DNA of 64,000 bases from contig NZ_LMKW01000009.1 of assembly GCF_001421745.1 (NCBI RefSeq), positions 403,130-467,129 of the forward strand, read 5' to 3'. The notes beneath the pieces were generated by a model. It did no database searches, had not been told where the DNA came from, and saw only the letters and a list, made by a program, of their open reading frames with translations. Positions 36,536-48,350 of the stretch are shown in pieces (the first letter of the stretch is position 1; each line of letters starts with the position of its first letter). This DNA comes from Sphingomonas sp. Leaf230. GTDB taxonomy: Bacteria > Pseudomonadota > Alphaproteobacteria > Sphingomonadales > Sphingomonadaceae. The position numbers and the translations under genes were made by a program.

Positions 36536-38644
36536 ATGATGCAAAGACGCCTGCCGTTCCTGGCCTTGCTGGCCCTTTCGACGACCGCGCTGGCCCAGAC
36601 GCCGGCCCCCGCTACCGATCCGAATGCGTATCTCGAGGACATCCACGGCACGCGTGCGCTCGATACGGTGAAGCGATGGAACACGCAGTCGCTCGCCGCG
36701 CTCGAAGCCAAGCCCGGCTATGCGCGCTACCGCCAGCGTGCGCTCGACCTGTTGCAAGCAGACCGCCAGATCGCGACGCCCGACCAGATCCTCGGCGATC
36801 AGGTGCTGAACCTGTGGCAGGACAAGACGAACGTGCGCGGGCTGTGGCGGGTGGCCTCGCTCGCGTCGTTCACCAGCGGCAAGCCGGTATGGCGGACGCT
36901 GATCGACGTCGATGCGCTGGGCAAGACGGAGGGCAAGAGCTGGGTGTGGAAGGGCGCGACGTGCCGCTCGCCGTCCTATGATCGCTGCATGGTCGCGCTG
37001 TCGAACGGCGGCGGCGATGCGGTCGAGGAACGCGAGTTCGACATTCCGACGGGCAAGTTCGTGACCGACGGCTTCGTCGTGCCGAGCTTCAAGACCGGGC
37101 TGAACTGGGCCGGGCCTGACGCGCTGTATGTGGCGACCGATTTCGGCGCCGGCAGCCTTACGAAATCAGGCTATCCGCGCACCGTGAAGCGGTGGCAGCG
37201 CGGCACGCCGCTCTCGGCCGCGGCCACCATGACGAGCGCGACGCCGGACGATGTCGGGATCGAGACCAGCGTCTTCACCGATGGCGACCGGCGCTATCCG
37301 CTAGTGTCGCGCAACGTCGATTTCTTCCATTCGAAGCGCAGTCATATCGCCGAGAATGGCCGGCTGGTGCCGTCGCCGTTGCCCGATGACGCGGAGATCA
37401 ACGCCGTCCTCGATGGCCGGTTGATCGCGACGCTGGCGTCCGACTGGAAGGGGATCCCGAGCGGGTCGGTCGTGGCGTACAGCGTCCCCGACGTGCTGGC
37501 AGGCCGCGCGCCGACGATCGAACGCGTGCTGGTACCGACCGCGACGCAGGCGGTGGAACAGGTCGATTCGAGCAAGTCGGTGCTGTGGGTGAAGATGCTC
37601 GACGACGTCTCTGGCCGGCTCGTGTCGCTGACGCGGGGCGCGGACGGCGTCTGGACGCAAGGCGTATCGGCGTTGCCGACCGCATCGACGATCCACCTCG
37701 AGGCGACCGCGGGCAAGGACGACGTCGCGTTCGCGGTGGTCGAGAGCTTCCTCAGCCCGCCCGCGCTCTATGCCGTCCGCCCAAATGCCAAGCCGGTCAC
37801 GGTCGACACGCTGCCAGCGCGGTTCGATGCCTCCGCAATGCAGGTCGAACAGCGGTTCGCGACCTCGAAGGATGGTACGAAGATCCCCTATTTCCTCGTG
37901 CGCAAGAAGGGCACGACGGGCCCGATGCCTGCGCTCGTCCACGCCTATGGCGGGTTCCGCAATGCGCAGACGCCGACCTATCTCGTCGACCAGCCCTATC
38001 GCTCGGGCCCGGCCGGGCTGTTCTGGGTCGAGGAGGGCAACGCGTTCGTGCTCGCCAACATCCGTGGCGGTGGCGAATACGGGCCGCGCTGGCACCAGAT
38101 GCCGCTGCGCGAAAACCGGCAAAAGGCATATGACGATCTCCACGCGGTCGGCGACGATCTTGTCCGGACCGGGGTGAGTGCCAAGCGCAAGATCGCGGTC
38201 TCGGGGCGGTCGAACGGCGGCCTGCTGGTCGGCGTCGCGATGGAGCAGCGGCCCGACCTGTACGGCGCGATCGTGATGGGATCGCCGCTGCTCGACATGC
38301 AGCGCTATTCGCATCTGTCGGCGGGCGCGTCGTGGATCGGCGAATATGGCGACCCGGACAAGCCGGCGGACTGGGCGTTCATCTCGCAATATTCGCCGTA
38401 CCAGAATTTGAAGCGCGGCGTGAAATACCCGACGCCGTTCATCTACACCTCGACCGAAGACGACCGCGTCCACCCCGGCCACGCGCGCAAATTCGCCGCG
38501 CGGCTGGAGGCGTATGGCGATCCGTTCTTCTATTACGAGAACCCCGAAGGCGGTCACGCGGCGGGCGCCGACAAGATCGAGGACGCCAAGCGCGCGGCGC
38601 TCGTCACCGTCTATCTGAACGCACAACTCGCGCCACAGCGCTGA
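36536..38644 (+). CDS. prolyl oligopeptidase family serine peptidase (S9A)
   Basis: A 702-aa secreted peptidase: signal peptide (LPFLALLALSTTALA, cut before QTPAP), a beta-propeller to about residue 430, then an alpha/beta hydrolase with the nucleophile in GRSNGGLL, the Asp in STEDDRVHPGH and the His in GGHAAGADK. Cleaves short proline-containing peptides in the periplasm. The ATG is doubled (36536/36539). It lies 13 bases before the DUF885 gene, probably one operon of peptide-processing enzymes. Confidence 0.88.
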   Translation: MMQRRLPFLALLALSTTALAQTPAPATDPNAYLEDIHGTRALDTVKRWNTQSLAALEAKPGYARYRQRALDLLQADRQIATPDQILGDQVLNLWQDKTNVRGLWRVASLASFTSGKPVWRTLIDVDALGKTEGKSWVWKGATCRSPSYDRCMVALSNGGGDAVEEREFDIPTGKFVTDGFVVPSFKTGLNWAGPDALYVATDFGAGSLTKSGYPRTVKRWQRGTPLSAAATMTSATPDDVGIETSVFTDGDRRYPLVSRNVDFFHSKRSHIAENGRLVPSPLPDDAEINAVLDGRLIATLASDWKGIPSGSVVAYSVPDVLAGRAPTIERVLVPTATQAVEQVDSSKSVLWVKMLDDVSGRLVSLTRGADGVWTQGVSALPTASTIHLEATAGKDDVAFAVVESFLSPPALYAVRPNAKPVTVDTLPARFDASAMQVEQRFATSKDGTKIPYFLVRKKGTTGPMPALVHAYGGFRNAQTPTYLVDQPYRSGPAGLFWVEEGNAFVLANIRGGGEYGPRWHQMPLRENRQKAYDDLHAVGDDLVRTGVSAKRKIAVSGRSNGGLLVGVAMEQRPDLYGAIVMGSPLLDMQRYSHLSAGASWIGEYGDPDKPADWAFISQYSPYQNLKRGVKYPTPFIYTSTEDDRVHPGHARKFAARLEAYGDPFFYYENPEGGHAAGADKIEDAKRAALVTVYLNAQLAPQR

Positions 38645-38657
38645 TCGTCAGGAATAC

Positions 38658-40439
38658 ATGATGCGTAATTTCCGTCTGTTGCTCGGCGCCGCGATGCTCG
38701 CGCTGCCCGTCTCGTCGATCCCCGCGCCCGTGCTTGCCGCGCAAGCCGAGACGAGCGCGTTCGCGTCGCTCTCGAAGCGCTACGTCGATGGCCTCGCCCG
38801 CCTCAATCCGTCGTCGGCGACATCGCTCGGCGATCATCGCTTCGACACGCAGGTCACCGACATGTCCGCCGCAGGGCGTGCCAAGCGAGAGGCGTTCTCC
38901 AAGGCTATGCTCGCCGATCTCCAGCGGATCGATCGCAAAGCCCTGTCGCGCGAGGAGCAGGTCGATGCGGCACTGCTCGACAACGCGCTGCGCTACGACA
39001 TCTGGGATACCGAGACGCTCGGCGGCTGGGCGTGGGATCCGCAGGTCTATAACGACATCGCCGGCAGCTCGCTCTATTCGCTCGCCGCGCGGGACTTCGC
39101 GCCGTGGCCACAGCGCCTGAACGCGGCGACCGCGCGGATGGCGGCGCTTCCTGCGTTGCTGGCACAGGCGCGCGCCAACATCGTGGTGGCGCGCGTGCCG
39201 TCGATCTACGCGACGACCGTGGCGAAGCAGAACAGCGGCATCGTCGACATCGCCGAGAGCATGCTCGCCCCACACAAGAGCGAATTGTCGGCAGCGGACG
39301 CCAAGCGGTTCGACGCCGCGCTCGTGACACTGAAGGCGGCGGTCGCCGAGCACCAGGTCTGGCTCGACAAGACGCTCGTGCCCGGCGCGAAGGGAGATTT
39401 CCGCCTCGGCGCGGCGCTATACGACAAGAAGCTCGGCTTCGCGCTGCAATCCGATCTCACCCGCGCTGAAATCAAGCGACGGGCGCAGGCCGCGATCGTC
39501 GACACGCGCGCGCAGATGTACGCGATCGCGCGCCAGATATTCGGCGCCAAGAAGGGCGCGCTGCTGCTTCCCGACAAGCCGTCCGAAGCGCAGCAACAGG
39601 CTGCGATCCAGGCTGCGCTCGATCTCACTTACGCAAAGCGTCCCGCGCGCGACGGCATGATCGACGCCTCGACCAAGGCGCTGGCGCAGGCGACCGCCTT
39701 CGTCCGCGAGAAGGGACTGGTCGGCATGCCCGACAGCCCCGTGAAGATCATCACCATGCCCAAGTTCCAGCAGGGCGTCGCGGTCGCATACTGCGATTCC
39801 CCCGGCCCGCTGGAGAAGAACCTCGGGACGTTCTTTGCCGTCTCGCCAATCCCCGACGACTGGACCGAGGCGCAGGCGACCTCGTTCCTCAGCGAATATA
39901 ACGACTACATGATCCACGACCTGGCGGTGCACGAGGCGATGCCGGGGCATTATCTCCAGCTCGCGCACGCCAACGCGACGCAGTCGACGTTGCGCGCGGT
40001 GCTCGGCTCGGGGCCGTTCGTCGAGGGCTGGGCGGTCTATGCCGAGGGCATGATGGCGGACGAGGGCTATCTGAACGGCGATCCGCTGTTCAAGCTCACC
40101 GTGCTCAAAATGCGGCTGCGCTCGATCTCGAACTCGCTGCTCGACATCGGTATCCACACCGAGGGCATGACTCGCGAGCAGGCGATGCAGCTGATGACGC
40201 ACACCGCGTTCCAGCAGGAGCGCGAGGCGGCGGGCAAATGGGTCCGCGCCTCGCTCGGCTCGACGCAGTTGCTGAGCTATTTCACCGGCTATTCGGAGCA
40301 CATGGCGCTGAGGGAAGAGGCCAAGAAGCGGCAGGGCGCGGCGTTCGATCTCAAGCGCTACAACGACGCGTTGCTCGCGCATGGTTCGCCGCCAGTGCGC
40401 TACGTCCGCGAACTGCTGTTCGACCTGCCGATCGAATGA
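38658..40439 (+). CDS. secreted DUF885 family protein, putative zinc peptidase
   Basis: A 593-aa protein with a signal peptide (LLLGAAMLALPVSSIPAPVLA) and the DUF885 metal motif HEAMPGHYLQLAH near residue 428, followed by EGWAVYAEGMM with a likely third ligand. This HExxxH-type arrangement is thought to be hydrolytic, related to carboxypeptidase Taq-like folds. Normal length. Transcribed with the S9 peptidase 13 bases upstream. Substrate unknown, possibly peptides. Confidence 0.82.
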   Translation: MMRNFRLLLGAAMLALPVSSIPAPVLAAQAETSAFASLSKRYVDGLARLNPSSATSLGDHRFDTQVTDMSAAGRAKREAFSKAMLADLQRIDRKALSREEQVDAALLDNALRYDIWDTETLGGWAWDPQVYNDIAGSSLYSLAARDFAPWPQRLNAATARMAALPALLAQARANIVVARVPSIYATTVAKQNSGIVDIAESMLAPHKSELSAADAKRFDAALVTLKAAVAEHQVWLDKTLVPGAKGDFRLGAALYDKKLGFALQSDLTRAEIKRRAQAAIVDTRAQMYAIARQIFGAKKGALLLPDKPSEAQQQAAIQAALDLTYAKRPARDGMIDASTKALAQATAFVREKGLVGMPDSPVKIITMPKFQQGVAVAYCDSPGPLEKNLGTFFAVSPIPDDWTEAQATSFLSEYNDYMIHDLAVHEAMPGHYLQLAHANATQSTLRAVLGSGPFVEGWAVYAEGMMADEGYLNGDPLFKLTVLKMRLRSISNSLLDIGIHTEGMTREQAMQLMTHTAFQQEREAAGKWVRASLGSTQLLSYFTGYSEHMALREEAKKRQGAAFDLKRYNDALLAHGSPPVRYVRELLFDLPIE

Positions 40440-40467
40440 CGGCAGGGGCGCGCGTGACGCATATCCC

Positions 40468-40535
40468 GTGATCGATCCGGTCGTCGGCACGGGCGGCGAG
40501 GGGCATGTCTCGCCCGGCGCAGTACGCCGTTCGGA
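40468..40535 (+). pseudogene. decayed N-terminal fragment of a GH92 alpha-mannosidase
   Basis: The reading VIDPVVGTGGEGHVSPGA (40468-40521) matches the highly conserved N-terminal motif of GH92 mannosidases (DPxIGTGGxGHxxPGA). One base missing in the next codon shifts the frame, after which TPFG (40524-40535) continues the motif. Beyond this the similarity stops. It is a remnant in the 265-base gap between DUF885 and mreB; the rest of that gap shows no gene I can support. Confidence 0.5.
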
Positions 40536-40674
40536 TCCCTCGCGACCCTATTCGATGACGCCGTATTGAGAATGCCGTCGTGATCGTCGTTGGGTTCGCC
40601 CGTCCGGGCGCAGAGCGATTGACGCGGATCGCACTACGCCGACAGCGTATGGTTTCATACAGTGGCCACGGTAA

Positions 40675-41748
<1,074 letters not shown>

Positions 41749-41865
41749 GTTGGGGGAGCACCGGCGCTCTACGGTTTCAGCAACATCGGCATGCACTGCA
41801 CGTTGTGAAGGTCTCGAACCCGACATCGGTATTCAAGCGCTTGGCTCGATGACGGGGAAAAGGGT

Positions 41866-41941
41866 TGGTGGGCCCGGCAGGAATCGAACCCGCAACCTAG
41901 CCGTTATGAGCGGCCAGCTCTAACCGTTGAGCTACAGGCCC
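41866..41941 (-). tRNA. tRNA with CAT anticodon, probably tRNA-Ile2 (lysidine type)
   Basis: 76-nt cloverleaf on the minus strand: acceptor GGGCCTG/CGGGCCC, anticodon stem GGCCG/CGGCT with loop CTCATAA, T-loop GGTTCGATTCC, encoded CCA. The first acceptor pair is G-C, which rules out initiator tRNA-Met. Elongator Met and Ile2 cannot be separated with certainty by eye; stem features favour Ile2. Confidence 0.85.
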
Positions 41942-42004
41942 AACCCGTGACCGCGTTAGCGCAAGCGTCCATCCCGCAAAAGGGCGCACAAGCAAAACGG
42001 CAAA

Positions 42005-42034
42005 GAAAAAGGGCGCTCCCGAAGGAACGCCCTT
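42005..42034 (-). terminator. rho-independent terminator of the small lipoprotein gene
   Basis: On the minus strand GGGCGTTCC-TTCG-GGAGCGCCC forms a 9-bp stem with a stable TTCG tetraloop (42032-42011), followed by TTTTTC. It lies 45 bases downstream of the lipoprotein stop codon. The clearest intrinsic terminator in the window. Confidence 0.85.
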
Positions 42035-42077
42035 TCCGACACTAATACTCTATCGAGCGCGAACGCCCGACAGGGTC

Positions 42078-42344
42078 TTAGTTCATGTTGTCGGTCTTCT
42101 CGTCGGCAGCGTCACGGACGTTGTCGGCAGCTGCGTTCATGTTGTCAGCAGCGTTCTCGAGCACGTCGGTAGCGACTGCGTTCGAGGTGTTGTCCGCCAT
42201 AGCGTCCATGTTGTCAGCCTGCATTTCCATGTTGTCAGCCAGCATGTCCGCGTTGTTCTCAACTGCGGCGGCTTCTGGCGACTTGCTGCAGGCTGCGACG
42301 GACATCAGGCCGGCGGCAGCAGCGATCAGAACGATCTTCTTCAT
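42078..42344 (-). CDS. small lipoprotein with ADNM repeats
   Basis: An 88-aa protein: signal peptide MKKIVLIAAAAG with lipobox SVAAC (Cys about residue 19), then a helical, Ala/Asp/Asn/Met-rich tail in which ADNM and NAADN units recur about every 7 residues, giving a likely coiled coil. GGGAG lies 8 bases before the ATG at 42344. Monocistronic, with its own terminator. A similar lipoprotein is at 61525. Probably an outer-membrane or periplasmic coiled-coil protein; function unknown. Confidence 0.75.
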   Translation of the reverse strand: MKKIVLIAAAAGLMSVAACSKSPEAAAVENNADMLADNMEMQADNMDAMADNTSNAVATDVLENAADNMNAAADNVRDAADEKTDNMN

Positions 42345-42498
42345 TCGAATGCTCCCAAGCATAGTTTCACTCGCGGCCGACCCGATTGCCGTCGCGAAGT
42401 CACGTCAAATAGCGGCCCCCGGCGGGGGGTCAATCCGCTAAATTCATCTGTCCGCAAGGTTTGCGGCAGAACGATGACAGATTGGTTCATGCAATTCG

Positions 42499-43902
42499 TC
42501 ACTTCTGGGGCACAATTGACCCGATTTCCTCGGGCGCATTGGCCACCGTCGCGATCACCGTGGTCCAGGCCGCGACGTTCTGGCGGAGCTGTTCGGGGTC
42601 GATCAGATCCAGCGTGTCCTCGGGCGTATGGTGATAGTCGAAGTAGCGCAGACCCGACTGGTTGAGGTCGATTCCGGCGACCCCCGTGGCGATCACCGGG
42701 CCGACATCGGTGCCGCCATGCGGGGCATCGGCGCCGCGAACGATTCCGAGCGGCGCAAGCGCGACGGCCAAGCGATCCTCGATCGGCTTGGCAGCGTCGG
42801 GCAGGCTGCTCTCGAACCGCCAGACGCGATCGGCGCCGAAATCCGATTCGGCGGCAGTCGCGTGGCGTTCGCCGGCATGTGCCTTGGCGTAGGCGGCTCC
42901 GCCGAAGCCGCCGCTCTCTTCGTCGCCGAACCAGACGACGCGGATCGTCCGGCGCGGGCGCTGGCCACTGTCCATGACGATCTTGGCGGCGGCTGCGGTG
43001 ATCGCTATGCCCGCCCCGTCATCGATCGCGCCGGTGCCGAGATCCCAGCTGTCGAGATGGCCACCGACCAGCACGATCCCGGCCTTGGGATCGGTGCCGG
43101 GGACTTCGGCGACGACGTTGCCCGATTCGCGCATACCGACCTGCTTGTCTTCCAGCACCAGCTTCAGCGTCACCGGCTTGCCGAGCTTCATCAGCCGCTC
43201 GACATGCTCCGCGTCCGCGACCGACAGCGCGGCGGCGGGAATCGGCGTCACGCCGGCTTCGAAATTGGTGTTGCCTGCGTGCGGCCCGCGACCGTGATCG
43301 GTGCCGATCGACCGGATCACGATCGCCGCCGCGCCCTTCCTGGCGGCGACGTTCGGTCCGACGAAGCGCGCGGTGCCCTGCGATCCATAGCTCGACCCGT
43401 CCTGCGTCGGCTGCATCGCGTTCGACACGAAGGCGATCTTGCCCTTCAGGCTGCCGTCGGCGGCGAGCGCCAGGTCGTTATATGTCGGGAAATAGACGAT
43501 CGGCAGGGTCAGTCCGCCCGGCGGCGTCGCGCCCGAATTGCCGAGGCCGACCAGATGCAGCTTCTGCGCATAGGGAGCGACCAACTCGCCACTCTCCGTA
43601 CCGCGCGACCAGACGGGCAGCTGGTAAGGCTCGATACGCACGTTCTTGAACCCCAGCGCCTTCAGCTTGGCGACCGACCACGCGCGCGCGCGCGGTGCCG
43701 CCTCGGTGCCAGTCATCCGCGGGCCGACCTCGGTCGTGATCCCCTCGACGATCTTGTACGCGGTATCGTCGGTCAGCGCCTTGTCGCGCAGCGCCGCGAC
43801 CTTCGCGTCGACCGCGGTCGCGGGCGCAGCGGTGCGCTGCGCGGCAAGAGGAACGGCGGTGATTGCGGCACAGGCCGCCAGAAATGGTGCGATACGCGTC
43901 AT
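42499..43902 (-). CDS. M28 family zinc aminopeptidase, secreted
   Basis: A 467-aa protein with a signal peptide (FLAACAAITAVPLAAQ) and, after a PA-like insert, the M28 catalytic core: GGHLDSWDLGTGAIDDGAG (first His and bridging Asp), GDEESGGFG (catalytic and metal Glu), FGADRVW and the terminal YHHTPEDTLD. Co-catalytic two-zinc aminopeptidase. ATG at 43902 with AAGGGG. Diverges from ettA. Together with the S9 and DUF885 genes it adds to a local concentration of secreted peptide hydrolases. Confidence 0.88.
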   Translation of the reverse strand: MTRIAPFLAACAAITAVPLAAQRTAAPATAVDAKVAALRDKALTDDTAYKIVEGITTEVGPRMTGTEAAPRARAWSVAKLKALGFKNVRIEPYQLPVWSRGTESGELVAPYAQKLHLVGLGNSGATPPGGLTLPIVYFPTYNDLALAADGSLKGKIAFVSNAMQPTQDGSSYGSQGTARFVGPNVAARKGAAAIVIRSIGTDHGRGPHAGNTNFEAGVTPIPAAALSVADAEHVERLMKLGKPVTLKLVLEDKQVGMRESGNVVAEVPGTDPKAGIVLVGGHLDSWDLGTGAIDDGAGIAITAAAAKIVMDSGQRPRRTIRVVWFGDEESGGFGGAAYAKAHAGERHATAAESDFGADRVWRFESSLPDAAKPIEDRLAVALAPLGIVRGADAPHGGTDVGPVIATGVAGIDLNQSGLRYFDYHHTPEDTLDLIDPEQLRQNVAAWTTVIATVANAPEEIGSIVPQK

Positions 43903-44025
43903 CAGCAATTCCCCTTGGTGTCGGCCTCCTTCGTTAGGTCCCAGCTCGCGCGTTGCCAACCTTCGCGGCTGCCCTTACATGCGCAGATCAATCCCTCCCT
44001 CACGAACACCCGAACGGAGACCCCC

Positions 44026-45705
<1,680 letters not shown>

Positions 45706-45709
45706 CCCG

Positions 45710-46252
45710 ATGTTGCGGGGGCTCGACGAGGAACTGGTCGCTCACAAATACGCGCATGTCGAGCGCGAGCGCCGGTTTCTCGTCGATCCTGCGCGTCGGC
45801 CCGATCTGGCCGACGCGTCGTATATCCTGATCGAGGACCGGTATATCGAGGGCACGCGGCTGAGGTTGCGCTCTATGACCGATAGCGTCTCGGGGCGTGT
45901 GGTCCTTAAGATCGGCAAGAAATACGACGTTGCCGATGTACTGAGCAGGCCGACGGTCACGACGTATCTCGATCGGGACGAGTATGACCGGCTGGCGCAA
46001 TTGCCGGCCCGATCGTTGAGGAAACGCCGGTATCCGGTGGGCGCGGACTTCGGCATCGACCTGTTCGAAGGAGCGCTCGCCGGGCTGGAACTCGCCGAGA
46101 TCGAGCAGGACGACGCGGCCGCTTTGACGTCGATCGTCAGCCCCGAATGGGCAATCGCGGACGTCACCCATGATCCGCGATTTCAGGGTGGGCGACTGAG
46201 CCTGCTGGATGCGGCAGGCGTGACGAGACTTATTGCCAGTAACATCGAGTGA
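45710..46252 (+). CDS. CYTH (triphosphate tunnel) domain protein
   Basis: A 180-aa protein with the CYTH signature VERERRFLVD (E-x-E-x-R near residue 18) and alternating charged strands (GTRLRLRSM, VVLKIGKKY, LELAEIEQDD) lining the predicted tunnel. Members act on triphosphate substrates with a divalent metal. No CHAD domain is attached. It lies between ettA (4-base gap) and a histidine kinase, with a short overlap region at its end, so it is likely one transcript. Confidence 0.8.
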   Translation: MLRGLDEELVAHKYAHVERERRFLVDPARRPDLADASYILIEDRYIEGTRLRLRSMTDSVSGRVVLKIGKKYDVADVLSRPTVTTYLDRDEYDRLAQLPARSLRKRRYPVGADFGIDLFEGALAGLELAEIEQDDAAALTSIVSPEWAIADVTHDPRFQGGRLSLLDAAGVTRLIASNIE

Positions 46253-46254
46253 GT

Positions 46255-47454
46255 ATGACGGTTATCGAACAATCTCCCGGCGGCGATCGGCCCCCTGGCG
46301 CAGGCGAACTGGAATATCGTCTTCGTCAGCAGTCGATCCTGGCTGATTTCGGGATCGAGGCGCTGCGGGCGCGGGATCTGCAGCCGATGTTGCAGCGCGC
46401 GACCGAGCTGTGCGGCGAGGGAATGCGGTCGAAATACTGCAAGTTCCTCGAATACCGTCCCGAACAGAACACCTTGTTGGTCCGCGCCGGGATCGGCTGG
46501 GCGCCGGGGGTGGTCGGGTCGACCGAGATGCGCACCGATCTCGGATCGCCGGCGGGGTTCGCGCTGGAGACCGGGCTGCCGGTGATCTCGAACCACCTTG
46601 AGAACGAACAGCGCTTCCGGACGCCGGAGTTCATGGCGCAGCACAATATCCGCCGCGCGATCAACGTGCTGGTCGAGACGTCGGGGAAGCGCTTCGGCGT
46701 GCTCGAGGTCGACAGCCCCGACGAGGGTAAGTTCGAGCCGGCCGATTTTGCGTTCATGCAGGGGTTTGCCAACCTCATCGGCGTGGCGATCGAGCGACAG
46801 CAGGCGGAGCAGCGGCTGAGCGAGGCGATGGAGCATCAGGAGCTTCTCACGCGGGAGGCCAGCCACCGGGTCAAGAACAGCCTCGCGCTCGTCTCTGCGA
46901 TGCTCAACCTCCAGATGCAGGAGGATGACGATCCGCGGATCCGCCGGCTGCTGGGCGATGCGCAGGCGCGGATCACCGCGATCGCGCAGACGCACGACCA
47001 GCTCTGGCGTGGCGATCAGGTTGGCATCGTCGCGCTGAACGATCTGGTCTGCGGGATCGCGACGGGGTTGGGGGAGCAATCGCTCACTCACCGGATTGAC
47101 TGCGACATCGAAGCGATCCTTATCAGCGCGGACGTGGCGATCCCGATGGGGTTGCTGGTCACCGAGCTCGTCACCAACGCGATCAAATATGCGTATGGCG
47201 ACGATGGCGGCGTGATCCTGATCACGGTGCGGAGTGCTGACGGGCGGATCGTCCTGACGGTGTCGGACGAGGGCGGCGGGTTGCCGGCGGACTTCGAGTT
47301 GAAGACGGCATCGCGGAAAAGCCTCGGGATGCGGATGATCGGCAGCCTCGCGCGCCAGTTGCGCGGGACGGTGAGGATCGAGAATGCAGAAGTCGGGACG
47401 TGCGCAACGCTGGACGTGCCTGATCCTCGGGTCGAGGAAGCCTCGGCATCCTGA
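46255..47454 (+). CDS. GAF-domain sensor histidine kinase, HisKA_2 type
   Basis: A 399-aa cytosolic kinase: GAF domain about 35-190 (YCKFLEYRPEQNTLLVRAG, GFALETGLPVISNHL), phospho-acceptor helix with EASHRVKNSLALVSAMLNLQ near 203-222, and HATPase with ELVTNAIKYAYG, DEGGGLP and LGMRMIGSLARQLRG. HisKA_2/HWE-related kinases pair with response regulators in the general stress response of this group. No response regulator nearby. ATG at 46255; a GTG two codons earlier overlaps the CYTH stop. Confidence 0.85.
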   Translation: MTVIEQSPGGDRPPGAGELEYRLRQQSILADFGIEALRARDLQPMLQRATELCGEGMRSKYCKFLEYRPEQNTLLVRAGIGWAPGVVGSTEMRTDLGSPAGFALETGLPVISNHLENEQRFRTPEFMAQHNIRRAINVLVETSGKRFGVLEVDSPDEGKFEPADFAFMQGFANLIGVAIERQQAEQRLSEAMEHQELLTREASHRVKNSLALVSAMLNLQMQEDDDPRIRRLLGDAQARITAIAQTHDQLWRGDQVGIVALNDLVCGIATGLGEQSLTHRIDCDIEAILISADVAIPMGLLVTELVTNAIKYAYGDDGGVILITVRSADGRIVLTVSDEGGGLPADFELKTASRKSLGMRMIGSLARQLRGTVRIENAEVGTCATLDVPDPRVEEASAS

Positions 47455-47459
47455 CGTGA

Positions 47460-47544
47460 TCCTGTCACGCTGACGAAAGTCAGGACCCAGAGCCCAAAGG
47501 GCGCCACGCGTAACTCTGGATCCTGACTTTCGTCAGGATGACGG
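47460..47544. repeat. palindromic intergenic repeat, type D
   Basis: CTGACGAAAGTCAGGACCCAG on the left is mirrored by TGGATCCTGACTTTCGTCAGG on the right, each arm also being a hairpin. It directly follows the histidine kinase stop. Confidence 0.65.
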
Positions 47545-47550
47545 GTTTGG

Positions 47551-47627
47551 TTCTCCTGCGGACGCAGGAGTCCAGGGTAATGAAGCGTAACGATCGTGAC
47601 CCTGGGCTCCTGCGTGCGCAGGAGAAC
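47551..47627. repeat. palindromic intergenic repeat, type D variant
   Basis: TTCTCCTGCGGACGCAGGAG with CCAGGGT, mirrored by ACCCTGG and CTCCTGCGTGCGCAGGAGAA. Same twin-hairpin plan as the preceding element but different arm sequence. Both lie between the convergent kinase and nucleotidyltransferase genes. Confidence 0.65.
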
Positions 47628-47632
47628 GGTGC

Positions 47633-48349
47633 CTACGCCGCGACGGCATCTGCCTTGGTCGCCATCCACGCTTCGGCTTTCGCCAGCGCGGGAGCGTCAT
47701 CGACGTCGATCCAGTCGATGTCGCTGCAATCGACGATCCGAGCCAGGCCCTGTGCGGCCAGCAGGCGGACGCCCTCCGTCAAAGACGGGCTTGCCAAGGT
47801 GGAGAGTGCGTCCGACAGCGCAGGGCCGATCGCGAATACGCCGGTGTCGTAGCAGTCGTGCGGTTCGAGACCCTTGCCGATCGCGACGATGCGGTCGCCT
47901 TCGGTCGCGACGCAGGTGACGTCCTCCGGGTCGACCCAGTCGTGCCCGAGCCGTCGGTCGATGCCGAGGCGCAGACCACCGCCAGCGCCGGCCCTTGCCA
48001 TGCGGGCGTAAAGTTCGGGACTGACGAGGTGGTCGCACATCGCGAGGATCGCTTCGCTACCGCCGAGCGCATCTCGCGCCGCCAGTACCGAAACGCCGTT
48101 GGGTTCGCGGTGATCCGCAAGAACCGTCTCGACGGCCAGCGGCCAGCGACGGCTACCGAGATACGCTTCGATCGCCTCGCGCCCGTAGCTCACCGTCACG
48201 ATCGCCCGCGCAAAGCCAGCCTCGGCCAGTCCTTCGAGCGCGTGGGCGATCAACGGCCGCCCCGCCACCGCGCAGAGCGGCTTGTACGGGGCGGAGGTGC
48301 GAAGGCGGCTGCCTTCCCCGGCGGCGAGGATGACAGCCGTATCGATCAT
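47633..48349 (-). CDS. sugar/inositol-phosphate nucleotidyltransferase (IPCT-like)
   Basis: A 238-aa GT-A-fold nucleotidyltransferase. N-terminal VILAAGEGSRLR and YKPLCAVAGRPLI form the nucleotide-binding signature, and EAILAMCDHLV gives the DxD-type metal site. It begins one base after the myo-inositol-phosphate synthase, so the expected substrate is inositol 1-phosphate plus CTP, as in the archaeal/thermophile IPCT enzymes. Sugar-phosphate specificity is inferred from the operon only. Confidence 0.75.
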   Translation of the reverse strand: MIDTAVILAAGEGSRLRTSAPYKPLCAVAGRPLIAHALEGLAEAGFARAIVTVSYGREAIEAYLGSRRWPLAVETVLADHREPNGVSVLAARDALGGSEAILAMCDHLVSPELYARMARAGAGGGLRLGIDRRLGHDWVDPEDVTCVATEGDRIVAIGKGLEPHDCYDTGVFAIGPALSDALSTLASPSLTEGVRLLAAQGLARIVDCSDIDWIDVDDAPALAKAEAWMATKADAVAA

Positions 48350-48350
48350 G

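Noticed and set aside
40619..40660. TTGACG followed by TATGGT as an mreB promoter
   Set aside because: Spacing of about 23 bases is too long for a sigma70 promoter.
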